Shown: positions 8,154 to 16,084 of the stretch, piece after piece
How the letters are laid out: every line of letters starts with the position of its first letter
How positions within the stretch are numbered: the first letter of the stretch is position 1
Assembly (NCBI GenBank): GCA_016208255.1
Contig: JACQYK010000065.1
Coordinates: 35,686 to 99,685, forward strand
Reading direction: 5' to 3'
DNA from: Deltaproteobacteria bacterium
GTDB lineage: Bacteria; Desulfobacterota; RBG-13-43-22
Length of the DNA stretch: 64,000 nt
Translations under genes and position numbers: made by a program
The notes under the pieces: generated by a model
Told to the model about the DNA's origin: nothing
Databases searched by the model: none
Seen by the model: only the letters and a program-made list of their open reading frames with translations

Positions 8154-8738
8154 TTATCTTTTTGTAGCACAGCCGCCCCCGGCTGTGTCCCTTTCCCCTT
8201 CTATCCGTTCCCGCCAGAGCCAGGGATAATCATCAACTTGTTTAACTAGCCCCTGACGCACTGGATTTTGGCAAATATATTCGACTTTTTCGATTATTGT
8301 TTCTTCTGAGCGAAGTATGTGATCAAAAGATTCATCCTGCCAGACATGACCTTTTCGCTTAAGAAGCTTGTTAATGCTGTGGGCCGATGACCCTTTAATA
8401 CCATTCGTAATTTCAGATAGGCTAAATGGACACCCGGATTTATCTTTCAAGGGTGTAAAAACCATAGGTACATGATCCGGCATAACCACAACACCATGGA
8501 CCTGTAATTTGGTTTGATGATCGTAGAGACAATGCCTTATGATGACTTCTCTCACTGATTCGGGGAGGGACCATCGCCTGTATGTTGCAAAAGTGACAAA
8601 GTAGGTTTTTTCTTCAACTTGCAAGTGAGGCAAGTTACGTCGGGAAAACCCCTTGTTTGGTTTTGCCAAAGTCATAGAGGACACAGCCGGGGGCGGCTGT
8701 GCTACATCTTTAAGCCTTCGATTAACGATTGGTGTCAT
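8154..8738 (-). CDS. REP-associated tyrosine transposase (RAYT, TnpA-REP family) with altered HUH motif
   Basis: 194 codons. Family hallmarks are RRNLPHLQ near the start, VMPDHVPMV near residue 86, HVWQDESFDH, and EYICQNPVRQGLV with the nucleophile candidate Y154. RAYTs are single-copy HUH-type nucleases linked to REP hairpins. The usual HVH pair of the metal site reads H89-V90-P91, so the second histidine is replaced and cleavage may be impaired. The first 20 and last 12 codons (DVAQPPPAVS and DTAGGGCATKR) lie within the flanking inverted repeats, so the true termini are uncertain. It lies between hdrC and hdrB on the same strand. Confidence 0.85.
   Translation of the reverse strand: MTPIVNRRLKDVAQPPPAVSSMTLAKPNKGFSRRNLPHLQVEEKTYFVTFATYRRWSLPESVREVIIRHCLYDHQTKLQVHGVVVMPDHVPMVFTPLKDKSGCPFSLSEITNGIKGSSAHSINKLLKRKGHVWQDESFDHILRSEETIIEKVEYICQNPVRQGLVKQVDDYPWLWRERIEGERDTAGGGCATKR
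8164..8705. mobile_element. RAYT element bounded by 27-bp perfect inverted repeats
   Basis: The left end 8164..8190 starts GTAGCACAGCCGCC and the right end 8679..8705 is its exact reverse complement, ending GGCTGTGCTAC. Each end is itself a hairpin built on CAGCCG and CGGCTG. This is the standard arrangement of a RAYT gene between inverted REPs. No target duplication is obvious. Confidence 0.8.
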
Positions 8739-8763
8739 AATAAAATTTATCTTTTTTTAGACT

Positions 8764-9231
8764 CTATTTAAGTATCTTTTGAATATCTTTGAAATCCCCT
8801 TTTATCTCCGGCAATCCCATTTCCTTCCGTTTTTCATTTTCAAAATCGCCCACCTCATACATCCGCCCTTGTTGATCAAGCAGGTTCCGAGCGGCCCCCA
8901 TGCCCGGAGGCGCCAGTCCCTTTCGGACAGCCAGATTGCGTAAGGCAAAAACAACTTCGGTAAAATCGACCTCCTGGGGGCAGCTTTCCTGACAGGTATA
9001 ACAGGTCGAACAGTGCCAGAGAAGTTCTTCTTTGAGCAGTTCTTCCTCCATACCTAACAGGATCATGCGGATAATCCTTCTCGGATTATATTCCGGTTCG
9101 ATTTTTTCAATCGGACAGCGGGCCGAGCAAACCCCGCAGGAAAAACATTTCTTGATCTGTTCGCCGCCTAACTCCCCGGCCACCCGCTGTTTGAAATCGG
9201 GATCTAATTTTCTGAGATCAATGGGGTCCAT
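8764..9231 (-). CDS. hdrC: Heterodisulfide reductase subunit C-like protein
   Basis: 155 residues from ATG 9231 (MDPIDLRKLD). The upstream TTG option lies in a repeat and is rejected, although no strong ribosome site precedes 9231. Two 4Fe-4S motifs are visible: CFSCGVCSARCP near residue 28 and CSTCYTCQESCP near residue 74. These conduct electrons between HdrA and HdrB. The tail is helical (ARNLLDQQGRMYEVGDF), as in HdrC/QmoC-type subunits, but no membrane segment is present, so this is the soluble form. Confidence 0.88.
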   Translation of the reverse strand: MDPIDLRKLDPDFKQRVAGELGGEQIKKCFSCGVCSARCPIEKIEPEYNPRRIIRMILLGMEEELLKEELLWHCSTCYTCQESCPQEVDFTEVVFALRNLAVRKGLAPPGMGAARNLLDQQGRMYEVGDFENEKRKEMGLPEIKGDFKDIQKILK

Positions 9232-9256
9232 TTTCAAAAACCAATTATTGTTCTTT

Positions 9257-9329
9257 GTAGGGGCGGGTTTCAAACCCGCCCGGTTCTAATTCTGTTTCCA
9301 TTCAGGGCCGGTTTGAAACCCGCCCCTAC
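9257..9329. repeat. Inverted pair of GTAGGGGCGGGTTT repeats
   Basis: GTAGGGGCGGGTTT-CAAACCCGCCC (9257..9281) and its inverted partner ending AACCCGCCCCTAC (9305..9329) lie between the QmoB-like gene and hdrC. Each half forms a hairpin and the two together form a larger one. It is a REP-like pair in the upstream region of hdrC. Confidence 0.75.
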
Positions 9330-9355
9330 AATGACACCAGTCACTTCGAGCATCT

Positions 9356-11086
9356 TTAAGTAACCGCCAATTGTTCAAGAAAATTATCAATAATTTCCTT
9401 CAAATACCATTCCATATTGCTCGAAATATTTTCAAAACGGATCCTTTCCGGATGGACTCCGGCTTCTTCCAGATATTTTCTGGTTTCCAGGATACGATCC
9501 CGGGCATAGAGGTTTCCATAGACCGACCGGCAGTTTTCTTCCGGACAGGCCAGGACCATGACCCCGTCCACCCCCAGAGAGAAGGCTTTTAATAGATGAG
9601 CGGGATCCAGTTTCCCGGCACAGGGCAAGGCCATAAATTCCACATCACTTTGAACTTTGAACTTTGAACTTTGAACCGCTTCCCAAGCCGCCCCGGCCGA
9701 ACGTTGGCATCCAAAAATGATGATTCGGGGTTGATCGGATTCAACCTGATCCCATTTTCCCAGGGTAATCTCAAGTTTTGTCCGGACCGCCCCATCAGAA
9801 AAACCGTTAATCTGGATAGCGCCCATTGGGCACTCAGCGGCGCAGATCCCGCAGCGCCGGCAGGCCAGGGGATGAATAAAAACCCGGTGCGTCCAACCGA
9901 TGGCCTGGTGGGGACAAAACCTCAGGCAGGTCAGACAAAGGGTGCAAAGCCCTTTATCCACGGTTACCTCCTGATTCATCGGTTCGGAAGTCCGGTCTTC
10001 GAAAAAATGGCGGACCGAAAGGGCGACAGCCCCGGCCTCATCCAGACAGGCCTGGGGAAGCATCGGGCCTTTGCCCGGACCGGCGATAAATATTCCTTCC
10101 CTCAGGGAAATCTGGGGCAGGAAATGAACGTTGGCCGGTTGCAGAAAGCCGTTTTTATCCATCCCTATTCCGGCGGCTAAAGCCCCTTCCCGGACTTCCG
10201 CAGGCAATGAATGCCTGGAATCCACCACCAGAAGATCGGGGGTCAATTCAAAAGGCAGCTTCAAAATGCTATCCTCAAATTGAAGCATCAACCTGTCCTC
10301 TTTTCTTAACCAGACCGGCCCCTCTTGATCAAACTTGAAGAACAAAATCCCCTCATCCCGACAGGCTTGATAGAGCCGTTCCAACCCGTCTCCGGCCACT
10401 TTAATCTGTTGACAAAAAATGGAGACCTGCGATTGGTATCGCCTGCGAATCTCCAGGGCGGCGGCTAAGGTCCCGGCCATATCAAAAACAGTTCCCTCGT
10501 TATTCAGGCCGACCCCAAAGGCGACAAAGGAGGTTGGTTTGAGGGTCGCCAAAATTTCCTCTTCCCTGGCCGAAGGGAATCGAGGCGGAGGGGGATGGGA
10601 AAGACTGTCTTTTTGAATTTCATTGGAATCCGGGATTAGTTCGAAAATAGAGTCCCTCTCCCAACGAGCTCGATTTTCATGTCTGGTGGTGCCAGCCCCA
10701 AAAGGCGGGGCATGGCGGTTTAATACTTTGTGAATTTCTTCTAAAGTAATAACCGGTGAGAAAGGGGCTGACGGATAAGCGGGAAAATTTCCTTCAGAAA
10801 CCAGCTCCGGGGCAAAGATGATCGCCCCGAAGTTCTCCGTCCACTTTTTTTCCAAAATCCCCTCATCCCCCTTTTGATCCAAGGAAGGGATAGATTGTCC
10901 AAAGGACACCCGGAAGTCTCCGGCAAAACCCTCAAGGCCAAGCAACTGAATCCCGTCATCCGGACGAATTAACTTTACCTCATAGCCTGAGACCTTAAGC
11001 CGGGAAGCCGTTTCCTCTGCGGTAAGACCTCCGCCCCAAACAAGCACCCGGGGTATTTTTCTGGATTCTTCCTGAGGGGCAATCAT
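9356..11086 (-). CDS. QmoB/HdrA-like flavoprotein with Fer4 pair and MvhD-like C-terminal domain
   Basis: 576 residues. The N-terminus has a Rossmann motif (VLVWGGGLTAEETA). Two clusters follow near residue 385 (CTLCLTCLRFCP and CRRCGICAAECP). The C-terminus is an MvhD-like domain (IIIFGCQRSAG, LPCAGKLDPAHLLKAF, GVMVLACPEENC). This is the QmoB-type layout, an electron-confurcating partner of QmoA/HdrA. The start overlaps the upstream gene's stop as ATGA (11083..11086), implying coupled translation. Two repeat sequences lie in frame: a palindromic repeat (residues about 122-149, LNRHAPPFGAGTTRHEN) and a heptamer array (VQSSKFKVQS). Confidence 0.82.
   Translation of the reverse strand: MIAPQEESRKIPRVLVWGGGLTAEETASRLKVSGYEVKLIRPDDGIQLLGLEGFAGDFRVSFGQSIPSLDQKGDEGILEKKWTENFGAIIFAPELVSEGNFPAYPSAPFSPVITLEEIHKVLNRHAPPFGAGTTRHENRARWERDSIFELIPDSNEIQKDSLSHPPPPRFPSAREEEILATLKPTSFVAFGVGLNNEGTVFDMAGTLAAALEIRRRYQSQVSIFCQQIKVAGDGLERLYQACRDEGILFFKFDQEGPVWLRKEDRLMLQFEDSILKLPFELTPDLLVVDSRHSLPAEVREGALAAGIGMDKNGFLQPANVHFLPQISLREGIFIAGPGKGPMLPQACLDEAGAVALSVRHFFEDRTSEPMNQEVTVDKGLCTLCLTCLRFCPHQAIGWTHRVFIHPLACRRCGICAAECPMGAIQINGFSDGAVRTKLEITLGKWDQVESDQPRIIIFGCQRSAGAAWEAVQSSKFKVQSDVEFMALPCAGKLDPAHLLKAFSLGVDGVMVLACPEENCRSVYGNLYARDRILETRKYLEEAGVHPERIRFENISSNMEWYLKEIIDNFLEQLAVT
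9648..9677. repeat. In-frame heptamer array (CTTTGAA) inside a CDS
   Basis: Four tandem copies of CTTTGAA within the QmoB-like gene, read on the minus strand as VQSSKFKVQS. Arrays of the same period are otherwise intergenic here, so this one probably expanded or inserted into the linker before the MvhD-like domain. Confidence 0.75.
10641..10723. repeat. Palindromic repeat, family 1, in frame inside a CDS
   Basis: Same family as 7205..7287: CGAAAATAGAG, CCAACGAGCTCGATTTTCAT, GGTGGTGCCAG, then GGCATGGCGGTTTAAT. It encodes LNRHAPPFGAGTTRHEN and a following RARWERDSIFE in the QmoB-like protein without breaking the frame. Confidence 0.8.
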
Positions 11087-12123
11087 AGGGACCCGGCCTT
11101 CAAATAAGCTGCCATTTCTTCCGCTGTTCTGCAGGCTTCGGTAATACTCCGGGCAATATCTTTCGGTCCACGAACAGTACCGGCCAGAAAGATCCCTTTA
11201 GAGGAAAGATTTTCCTTCCCCGGGTCTAAAAACCCGTCTTCATTCAAAGGTACACCCAATTTTTCCATGAAAAATTCAAGACCCGTTCCGGGCCTGATTC
11301 CGATGGAAAGTACGGCCAGATCAAAAGCCTCTTTCCGGCTGGAAGTTCCACTGTCGTCCTGGAAGGTCACCAGGACCTGATCATTTTCCCCTTTTTGTAT
11401 CTCCCCGGGAATGGTCCGGATGAAACGGATTCGTTTTTCGGCCTGTTCAAGAAAAAGAGGGAAATCCTTACCGAAGGTCTGGAGGTCCATATAAAAAAAA
11501 GTGATTTCGGTCTGAGGCCTTTTATGCTGGATGAGGTTGGCCATCCGCAGGGCATAGGCGCAGCAAACCTGGGAGCAATAGGGGTGATTTAAATGAAGAT
11601 CCCTGCTGCCGACACATTGGATAAAGGCCATAGAGGCGGGAGGGGCATGATCGGACGGTCGGAGAGCCGCCCCGGTTTCCCGAAGCTGTTTTTCCAGGTC
11701 CAAGCCGGTTATTACATTAGGAAATAGTCCATATCGATACTGGGGTTTGTCTTCAGCCCTGAAGGGGGTAAAACCGGTTGCCAGAAGAAGGGCCTCGGCC
11801 CTCCCCTCGCCACCCCCTCCAGGGCGGCTAAAGGTATAGAGAAATTTCTTGTCGTCCATGGTCAGGTCGGTCACTTCGGTCTGCAAATGGACCTCGATGT
11901 TGTCCGCTTTACCCAAAGCTTGCAAAGAATCATTTAACAGGCAGACTCCGCATTGCTGGCAGACATCGGTAGCCTTACAGCAAAAATGGCGAACCATGCC
12001 TCCCAGGCTGGCTGATTTTTCTATCAGGGTCACCGCAATATTCAAACGGCTCAGGGCCAGGGCAGCCGTGATGCCGGCCATGCCCCCGCCGAGGATCAGT
12101 ACCTTTGAGTTATTCCGGTTCAT
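11083..12123 (-). CDS. QmoA/HdrA-like FAD-dependent oxidoreductase
   Basis: 346 residues. An N-terminal FAD-binding motif (VLILGGGMAGITAAL) is followed by SLGGMVRHFC, then CCKATDVCQQCGVC, the cysteine cluster typical of HdrA/QmoA. AFIQCVGSRD and PYCSQVCCAYAL are HdrA signatures, and GIFLAGTVRGPKDIARSITEA is the C-terminal flavin motif. It lacks the ferredoxin domains of long HdrA, so it matches QmoA size. It is expected to exchange electrons with the overlapping QmoB-like partner and HdrBC. The 71-bp gap to metF contains no gene. Confidence 0.85.
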   Translation of the reverse strand: MNRNNSKVLILGGGMAGITAALALSRLNIAVTLIEKSASLGGMVRHFCCKATDVCQQCGVCLLNDSLQALGKADNIEVHLQTEVTDLTMDDKKFLYTFSRPGGGGEGRAEALLLATGFTPFRAEDKPQYRYGLFPNVITGLDLEKQLRETGAALRPSDHAPPASMAFIQCVGSRDLHLNHPYCSQVCCAYALRMANLIQHKRPQTEITFFYMDLQTFGKDFPLFLEQAEKRIRFIRTIPGEIQKGENDQVLVTFQDDSGTSSRKEAFDLAVLSIGIRPGTGLEFFMEKLGVPLNEDGFLDPGKENLSSKGIFLAGTVRGPKDIARSITEACRTAEEMAAYLKAGSL

Positions 12124-12194
12124 TATGTTGGTTAATCGTTTTAGCCTATAATATAGTTAGAGATGAATTGTACTCCGAACTATTTCCTCCGAAT

Positions 12195-12929
12195 CTAAAT
12201 CAGCTCCCCAATCTTATCCTCTTGCCCTTGAAGCATCAAATGGACCCCCTGAAAACGTCCGTCCTTCCTGATGGTCTCAATCAAATGGGACGTGAACTCA
12301 ATCATTCTTGGCTGGAATTCCGTCGAAGGAACCGATTTGAATTGATCCGCCAACGATTCCGGGATTAATAATCCGGGATATTTTCCCAAGACATATCCTC
12401 GGACCTGTTCTTCCCTTAACAAAAAAACCGAAGCCAATAACGGGGTTTTAATTCCAGGACCCTGCTTAAAAATGCCTTCCACATCAGCCAGGTCAAAAAC
12501 GGGATGGCTTATAAAAAAATGAACTCCGGCCCCTTCTTTTTTTCTAAGTTTCAAATACAGGGGTTCAACAGGGGTTCCCGTCAGGGTAACGGCCGATCCA
12601 ATGGTAAATAACGGGGGGGGGCCTTCAATAACATTTCCCGAAATATCCCTGTTGGAATTCAGTAGGGAAAGAGCCCAGATCAGTTGAGTGGAATCTAGAT
12701 CATAGACCGGCTTGCCTTCCGGATGATCCCCCCAGGTGACATAATCCCCGGTCACGGCCAGAATATTTTGAATACCCAAACCGGCCGCTGCCAAAAGATC
12801 GGACTGTAGTGCCAGACGGTTTCGGTCCCGGCAGGTTATGGTCATAACCGGTTCCAGACCTTGTTCGAGAAGATACCGGCAAAATCCTAAAGCCCCTAAG
12901 GTTCGGGCAAACTTACTTGGATCCGGCAT
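12195..12929 (-). CDS. metF: Methylenetetrahydrofolate reductase, N-terminally short
   Basis: 244 residues; ATG 12929 follows AGGAGG at good spacing. Family signatures are TCRDRNRLALQSDLL, ILAVTGDY with GDHPEGKPVYDLDS, and a C-terminal barrel region (GVHFFISHPVFDLADVEG). MetF reduces methylene-THF to methyl-THF in the acetyl-CoA pathway. Homologues have about 50 further N-terminal residues holding the first barrel strand and the catalytic glutamate near the start (Glu28 in E. coli). Here the protein begins just before the CRDRN region, so that residue is absent. The start overlaps metV by 17 bp. Either a deletion removed the 5' end or another residue substitutes. Confidence 0.85.
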   Translation of the reverse strand: MPDPSKFARTLGALGFCRYLLEQGLEPVMTITCRDRNRLALQSDLLAAAGLGIQNILAVTGDYVTWGDHPEGKPVYDLDSTQLIWALSLLNSNRDISGNVIEGPPPLFTIGSAVTLTGTPVEPLYLKLRKKEGAGVHFFISHPVFDLADVEGIFKQGPGIKTPLLASVFLLREEQVRGYVLGKYPGLLIPESLADQFKSVPSTEFQPRMIEFTSHLIETIRKDGRFQGVHLMLQGQEDKIGELI

Positions 12930-13596
12930 GATACCTCCTGAGATAAGCCAGGTGGGTGACCTTCCCCGGTTTTGTCCGGTGGCGAAAATCAGCTGGGGGG
13001 CGCATGGACTCCATCTGGTCCAGTCTTCCTTCTGAGGTCAGTCTTTCATAGATGGAAACCCAGGCACAGGGTCGTTCAGGGTCCACATCGCATTTTCCAT
13101 CCATCATTCCGCCGCAGGGGCCGTTATCCAGCCCTTTGGCACAGAGGGTTCTGGGGCATATCCCGCCGGTGACGGCCAGCAGACAATCGCCGCAGGCCCG
13201 GCAGCGTTCGGTCCATAAACCCGCGGCTTCGGTTACTCCGATGAATGAAGTATTTACCCCGGGAAAAACTTTTTTCTCAGGATAAGTTTCAGCCAGGAAC
13301 TGAACACCGGCCCCGCAGGCCAGGGATAAAAGACAATCAACCTCCTTGACCGGTTCTCGCAGGGTTTCCAGAAACTCATGATCGCATTGTCTTTCCGGGG
13401 TTTCTTCCGATATTCGTATTTCTTTCTTATCCAGGGCGAAGCTCATCCGAAGCTGGCTGGCCAGGAGCCCCACTTCTTTTTTGCCGCCGGCCAGGCAGAC
13501 GGCCACACAGGTCCCGCAGCCCACCACCAGGATATTTTGAAAATCAGCTATACTCTTTTTAATTTCTTGAAAAGGTTTTCGAACAGCCACGATCAT
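12913..13596 (-). CDS. metV: MetV, zinc/Fe-S subunit of methylene-THF reductase (MTHFR C-terminal domain family)
   Basis: 227 residues. The first part has VVGCGTCVAVCLAGGKKEV; the second has CGAGVQFLAETYPEKKV. The last part is cysteine-rich: RCRACGDCLLAVTGGICPRTLCAKGL, NGPCGGMMDGKC. This is the PF12225-type subunit that pairs with MetF in acetogens and sulfate reducers and links it to Hdr-type electron donors. It is translated just ahead of metF with a 17-bp overlap, which supports a 1:1 complex. Confidence 0.9.
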   Translation of the reverse strand: MIVAVRKPFQEIKKSIADFQNILVVGCGTCVAVCLAGGKKEVGLLASQLRMSFALDKKEIRISEETPERQCDHEFLETLREPVKEVDCLLSLACGAGVQFLAETYPEKKVFPGVNTSFIGVTEAAGLWTERCRACGDCLLAVTGGICPRTLCAKGLDNGPCGGMMDGKCDVDPERPCAWVSIYERLTSEGRLDQMESMRPPADFRHRTKPGKVTHLAYLRRYHAGSK

Positions 13597-13660
13597 AAAA
13601 AATATCCTAACAACTGTATTTTATTTTATTCCATAATCCGAATCCGCATTAAAGCTCTTG

Positions 13661-13900
13661 TTCACCGCAAAGCCGCAAAGAACGCAGAGGGAACGAATAT
13701 TGTTCAATCCCGTGAGAGGCGGGATTGAACAAAACAACTCTGGCCTCCGGCCAAATAAATACCCGGAGGGTAGCGGAGGCTTATCGATTGCCAGCCTCTC
13801 ACCCCGGCCCCCGAACGGGGGCCTTGGCCTTGGGTCGGCCGAGCCTCCCGTGGCAATCGATAAAAGTTCTCCTTTGCGCTCTCTGCGACTTTGCGGTGGA
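13661..13900. repeat. Nested palindromic intergenic element
   Basis: Outer arms TTCACCGCAAAGCC and TTTGCGGTGG face each other. Inside are GTTCAATCCCG/CGGGATTGAAC (13702..13730), TTATCGATTGCCA/TGGCAATCGATAA, and GC-rich hairpins. It fills the metV-mvhD gap and carries no credible gene. It looks like a MITE-like composite. Confidence 0.7.
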
Positions 13901-13922
13901 AACAGTTATTTCAAAAAATCAG

Positions 13923-14339
13923 TTACGATTTTTTTAACGGGTTCGGCCCCAGCTTCCTGGCCCGGCTGGTCATCTCGGTCACCGCTCTGACCCAGGCCGG
14001 GGCATCGGAGGCGCCGATAGGAAACATCTCCAGGCGCTCCGGTTCCAAACCGATTTCCTTCAATAATCTTTTCGTATATTCCACCCGCTCTTTGGCCCTT
14101 AGATTTCCTTCCAGGAAATGACAGTCGCCGATCTCTCAGCCGCCTACCAGGAGGGCATCGGCTCCCCTTTCAAAAACCGTCAAAATATGCTGAATATCGA
14201 TTTTACCGGTGCATAGATATTTGACAATTCGGACATTGGGAGCATATTGAAGCCTCATGGAACCGGCCATATCCGCCGCCGTATAGGTGCAGTAGGTACA
14301 GACCAAAGCGATTATTTTTGGTTCAAAGGAATCGGGCAT
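13923..14339 (-). CDS. mvhD: MvhD/FrhD-type iron-sulfur subunit, selenoprotein (UGA read as Sec at codon 68)
   Basis: The frame MPDSFEPKIIALVCTYC runs to GADALLVGG, meets TGA (14136..14138), and continues with EIGDCHFLEGNLRAKERVEY to a TAA at 13923, giving 138 residues. In the family this position is cysteine in GCxxGDCHY, so the TGA stands exactly where a cluster-ligating Cys is expected. The downstream part is fully conserved (DCHFLEGN, FPIGASDAP). A hairpin with a G-containing loop lies 17-33 bases after the TGA. FrhD/MvhD is an established selenoprotein family. The protein passes electrons between HdrA and a hydrogenase or other donor. Automated callers would stop it at 14136. Confidence 0.85.
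14103..14119 (-). promoter_or_regulatory. Putative bacterial SECIS hairpin
   Basis: On the minus strand ATTTCC and GGAAAT form a six-pair stem around the loop TGGAA. The loop begins 23 bases after the TGA, inside the usual window for bacterial SECIS elements, and carries Gs near its start. The sequence is also coding. The hairpin is seen; the function is inferred. Confidence 0.65.
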
Positions 14340-14545
14340 TGATACCTATTCAGTTCAAAAGTTAAAATTCAAATTGCAAAATGTAAAATGGAGAGGGTGC
14401 TGTTTACGAACTTCGAGTTCAGTATCGGCATAAGGAAGTCCTTTTAATGTCCTAAATATCTTCGTTGGTGGCTGCCTGTTGAACCGTTAACTCCCCATTT
14501 TGAACTTTTCATTTTTCATTTTGCACTTTGAATTATCAACGTTCA

Positions 14546-16084
14546 TTAACACGCTTCCAATAACGCCAGATACTGACTATCCTTCGAATGCCCCACCTGG
14601 ATGGCCCCCTGAGGACAGGCGCTGGCACAGTTTCCGCAGCCCTGGCAGGCCGCCGGATTCATCCAGGCGAAATGACGCTCGTTGATCGTCGGCACCCCGA
14701 AGGGGCAGACCCGCAAACAGGTCAGGCAGGCGACACATAATTCTTCATCCACCACGGCGGTCTTTCCCCCGACCTGAATTTCATTTTTGGATAGGATCGT
14801 TGCCGCCCGGGCCGCCGCCCCTTTGGCCTGGACCAGGCTTTCCTCCAGGGATTTAGGCCCATGCCCCAGACCGCAAAGGAACATCCCGGCCGCCGCGAAA
14901 TCAAGGGGTCTGAGCTTGATATGAGCTTCCAGAAAAAAGCCGTCGGCATCCAGAGGAAGCTTTAGGGTGCCGGCCAGGATTTTCACTTCCGGGGCTGGAC
15001 GGATGGCGGCTGAAAGGACTAAAAAATCAGGTCGAAGGATAAGAGGCGCTTTTAAATTTTGATCCAGGACCGTAACCACCAGCCTCCCCTGCTCTTCCCT
15101 GACCAGGGGTTTGGCCTCTGAATCAAAGCGGATAAAACGGACCCCGGCCTCCCGGGCCTGTTTGTAATAGATTTCTTTCCGGCCGTAAGTCCGGATATCC
15201 CGATACAATATAATGACCTCGGCCTTGGGGTTGAGTCTTTTGACCTTTAAAGCATTGGCCACGGCCGTCGAACAACAGACTCGACTGCAATAGGGATGGC
15301 CTTCTTCCCGGGACCCGACACACTGGATCATGACGATCCGTTCTGCGGCCCGTATTTTTTCAGGTTCTTGGAACAGGATTTCCTGGAAATCGAGCTGGGT
15401 TTGCACCTGGGGATTCGATCCGAAACAATATTCATCCGGCCGGTGTTCGGATCCGCCGCTGGCGACGATGACCACGCCGTGATCCACCGAAACAACCCCC
15501 ACCACTTCCCTCCCCCCTCGGAGGGGGAGGGTGAGGGAGGGGGGGGATTGTTCAATCCGGCTGGTAAACTGCCCCACCGATCCTTTGGTTTCTATAACTC
15601 GGCTTCGAAGAAAGAGTCGAATCCTGGGATGATGCAAAACCCGGTCTATCAGCCGGTTCACATATTCCTGCACCCCTGGCTCCTCCAGGGTCTGATGCAG
15701 CCGCAGCGCCTGCCCGCCCAAATGACCGGATTGCTCGATTAGAAAAGTCTCAAAACCCTGATCCGCCAGATTGAGGGCGGCGGTCATCCCGGCCGCGCCG
15801 CCGCCGATAACCATGGCCTTCTGGGTGACCTCCAGCGGCAGGTCAACCAGAGGTTCTAACAAACCGGTTCTGGCTACAGCCATCCGCACCAGCTCTTTGG
15901 CCTTTTCCGTAGCCGGGACCGGTTCATTTTGATGAACCCAGGAGCATTGATCTCGGATATTGGCCATTTCGAAAAGATATTTATTCAACCCGGATTTGCT
16001 CAGGGTGTCTTGAAACAAACCTTCATGGGTCCGGGGGGAACAGGAGGCGACTATAACCCGGTTCAACCGATATTCCCGAATCAT
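14546..16084 (-). CDS. hdrA: HdrA C-terminal part (FAD, ferredoxin domains), separated by a lesion
   Basis: 512 residues starting inside a conserved HdrA segment: MIREYRLNRVIVASCSPRTHE is normally mid-protein. Next come FEMANIRDQCSWVH, a FAD motif (AMVIGGGAAGMTAALNLADQG), IQCVGSREEGHPYCSRVCC, and two 4Fe-4S motifs (CVACLTCLRVCPFG and CQGCGNCASACPQG). In the same frame just upstream I read SQEQM, a TAG, then QMIREY, so this ORF is the 3' half of a longer HdrA. A repeat sequence lies in frame at 15506..15546. It may be translated independently from ATG 16084, but no ribosome site is evident. Confidence 0.82.
   Translation of the reverse strand: MIREYRLNRVIVASCSPRTHEGLFQDTLSKSGLNKYLFEMANIRDQCSWVHQNEPVPATEKAKELVRMAVARTGLLEPLVDLPLEVTQKAMVIGGGAAGMTAALNLADQGFETFLIEQSGHLGGQALRLHQTLEEPGVQEYVNRLIDRVLHHPRIRLFLRSRVIETKGSVGQFTSRIEQSPPSLTLPLRGGREVVGVVSVDHGVVIVASGGSEHRPDEYCFGSNPQVQTQLDFQEILFQEPEKIRAAERIVMIQCVGSREEGHPYCSRVCCSTAVANALKVKRLNPKAEVIILYRDIRTYGRKEIYYKQAREAGVRFIRFDSEAKPLVREEQGRLVVTVLDQNLKAPLILRPDFLVLSAAIRPAPEVKILAGTLKLPLDADGFFLEAHIKLRPLDFAAAGMFLCGLGHGPKSLEESLVQAKGAAARAATILSKNEIQVGGKTAVVDEELCVACLTCLRVCPFGVPTINERHFAWMNPAACQGCGNCASACPQGAIQVGHSKDSQYLALLEAC
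15506..15546. repeat. GC-rich palindrome CCCTCCCCC/GGGGGAGGG in frame inside hdrA
   Basis: Contains CCCTCCCCCCTCGG and GAGGGGGAGGGTGAGGG, read on the minus strand as PPSLTLPLRGGRE. A related copy (CCCCTCTCCCCTTGCGGG) is intergenic near 29953, so this is a mobile or expanding palindrome tolerated in a loop of the protein. Confidence 0.65.

Noticed and set aside
3378..12922. GGATCC at both the acyl-CoA synthetase joint and the metF start as a sign of cloning or library ligation
   Set aside because: A six-base coincidence at two of several lesions; other lesions lack it.
13658..14121. Three overlapping plus-strand ORFs
   Set aside because: They read through the nested palindrome and the antisense of mvhD.
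14136..14339. A complete 67-residue protein ending at TGA
   Set aside because: Seventy conserved codons continue past the TGA at a cysteine position, so it is treated as a selenoprotein.
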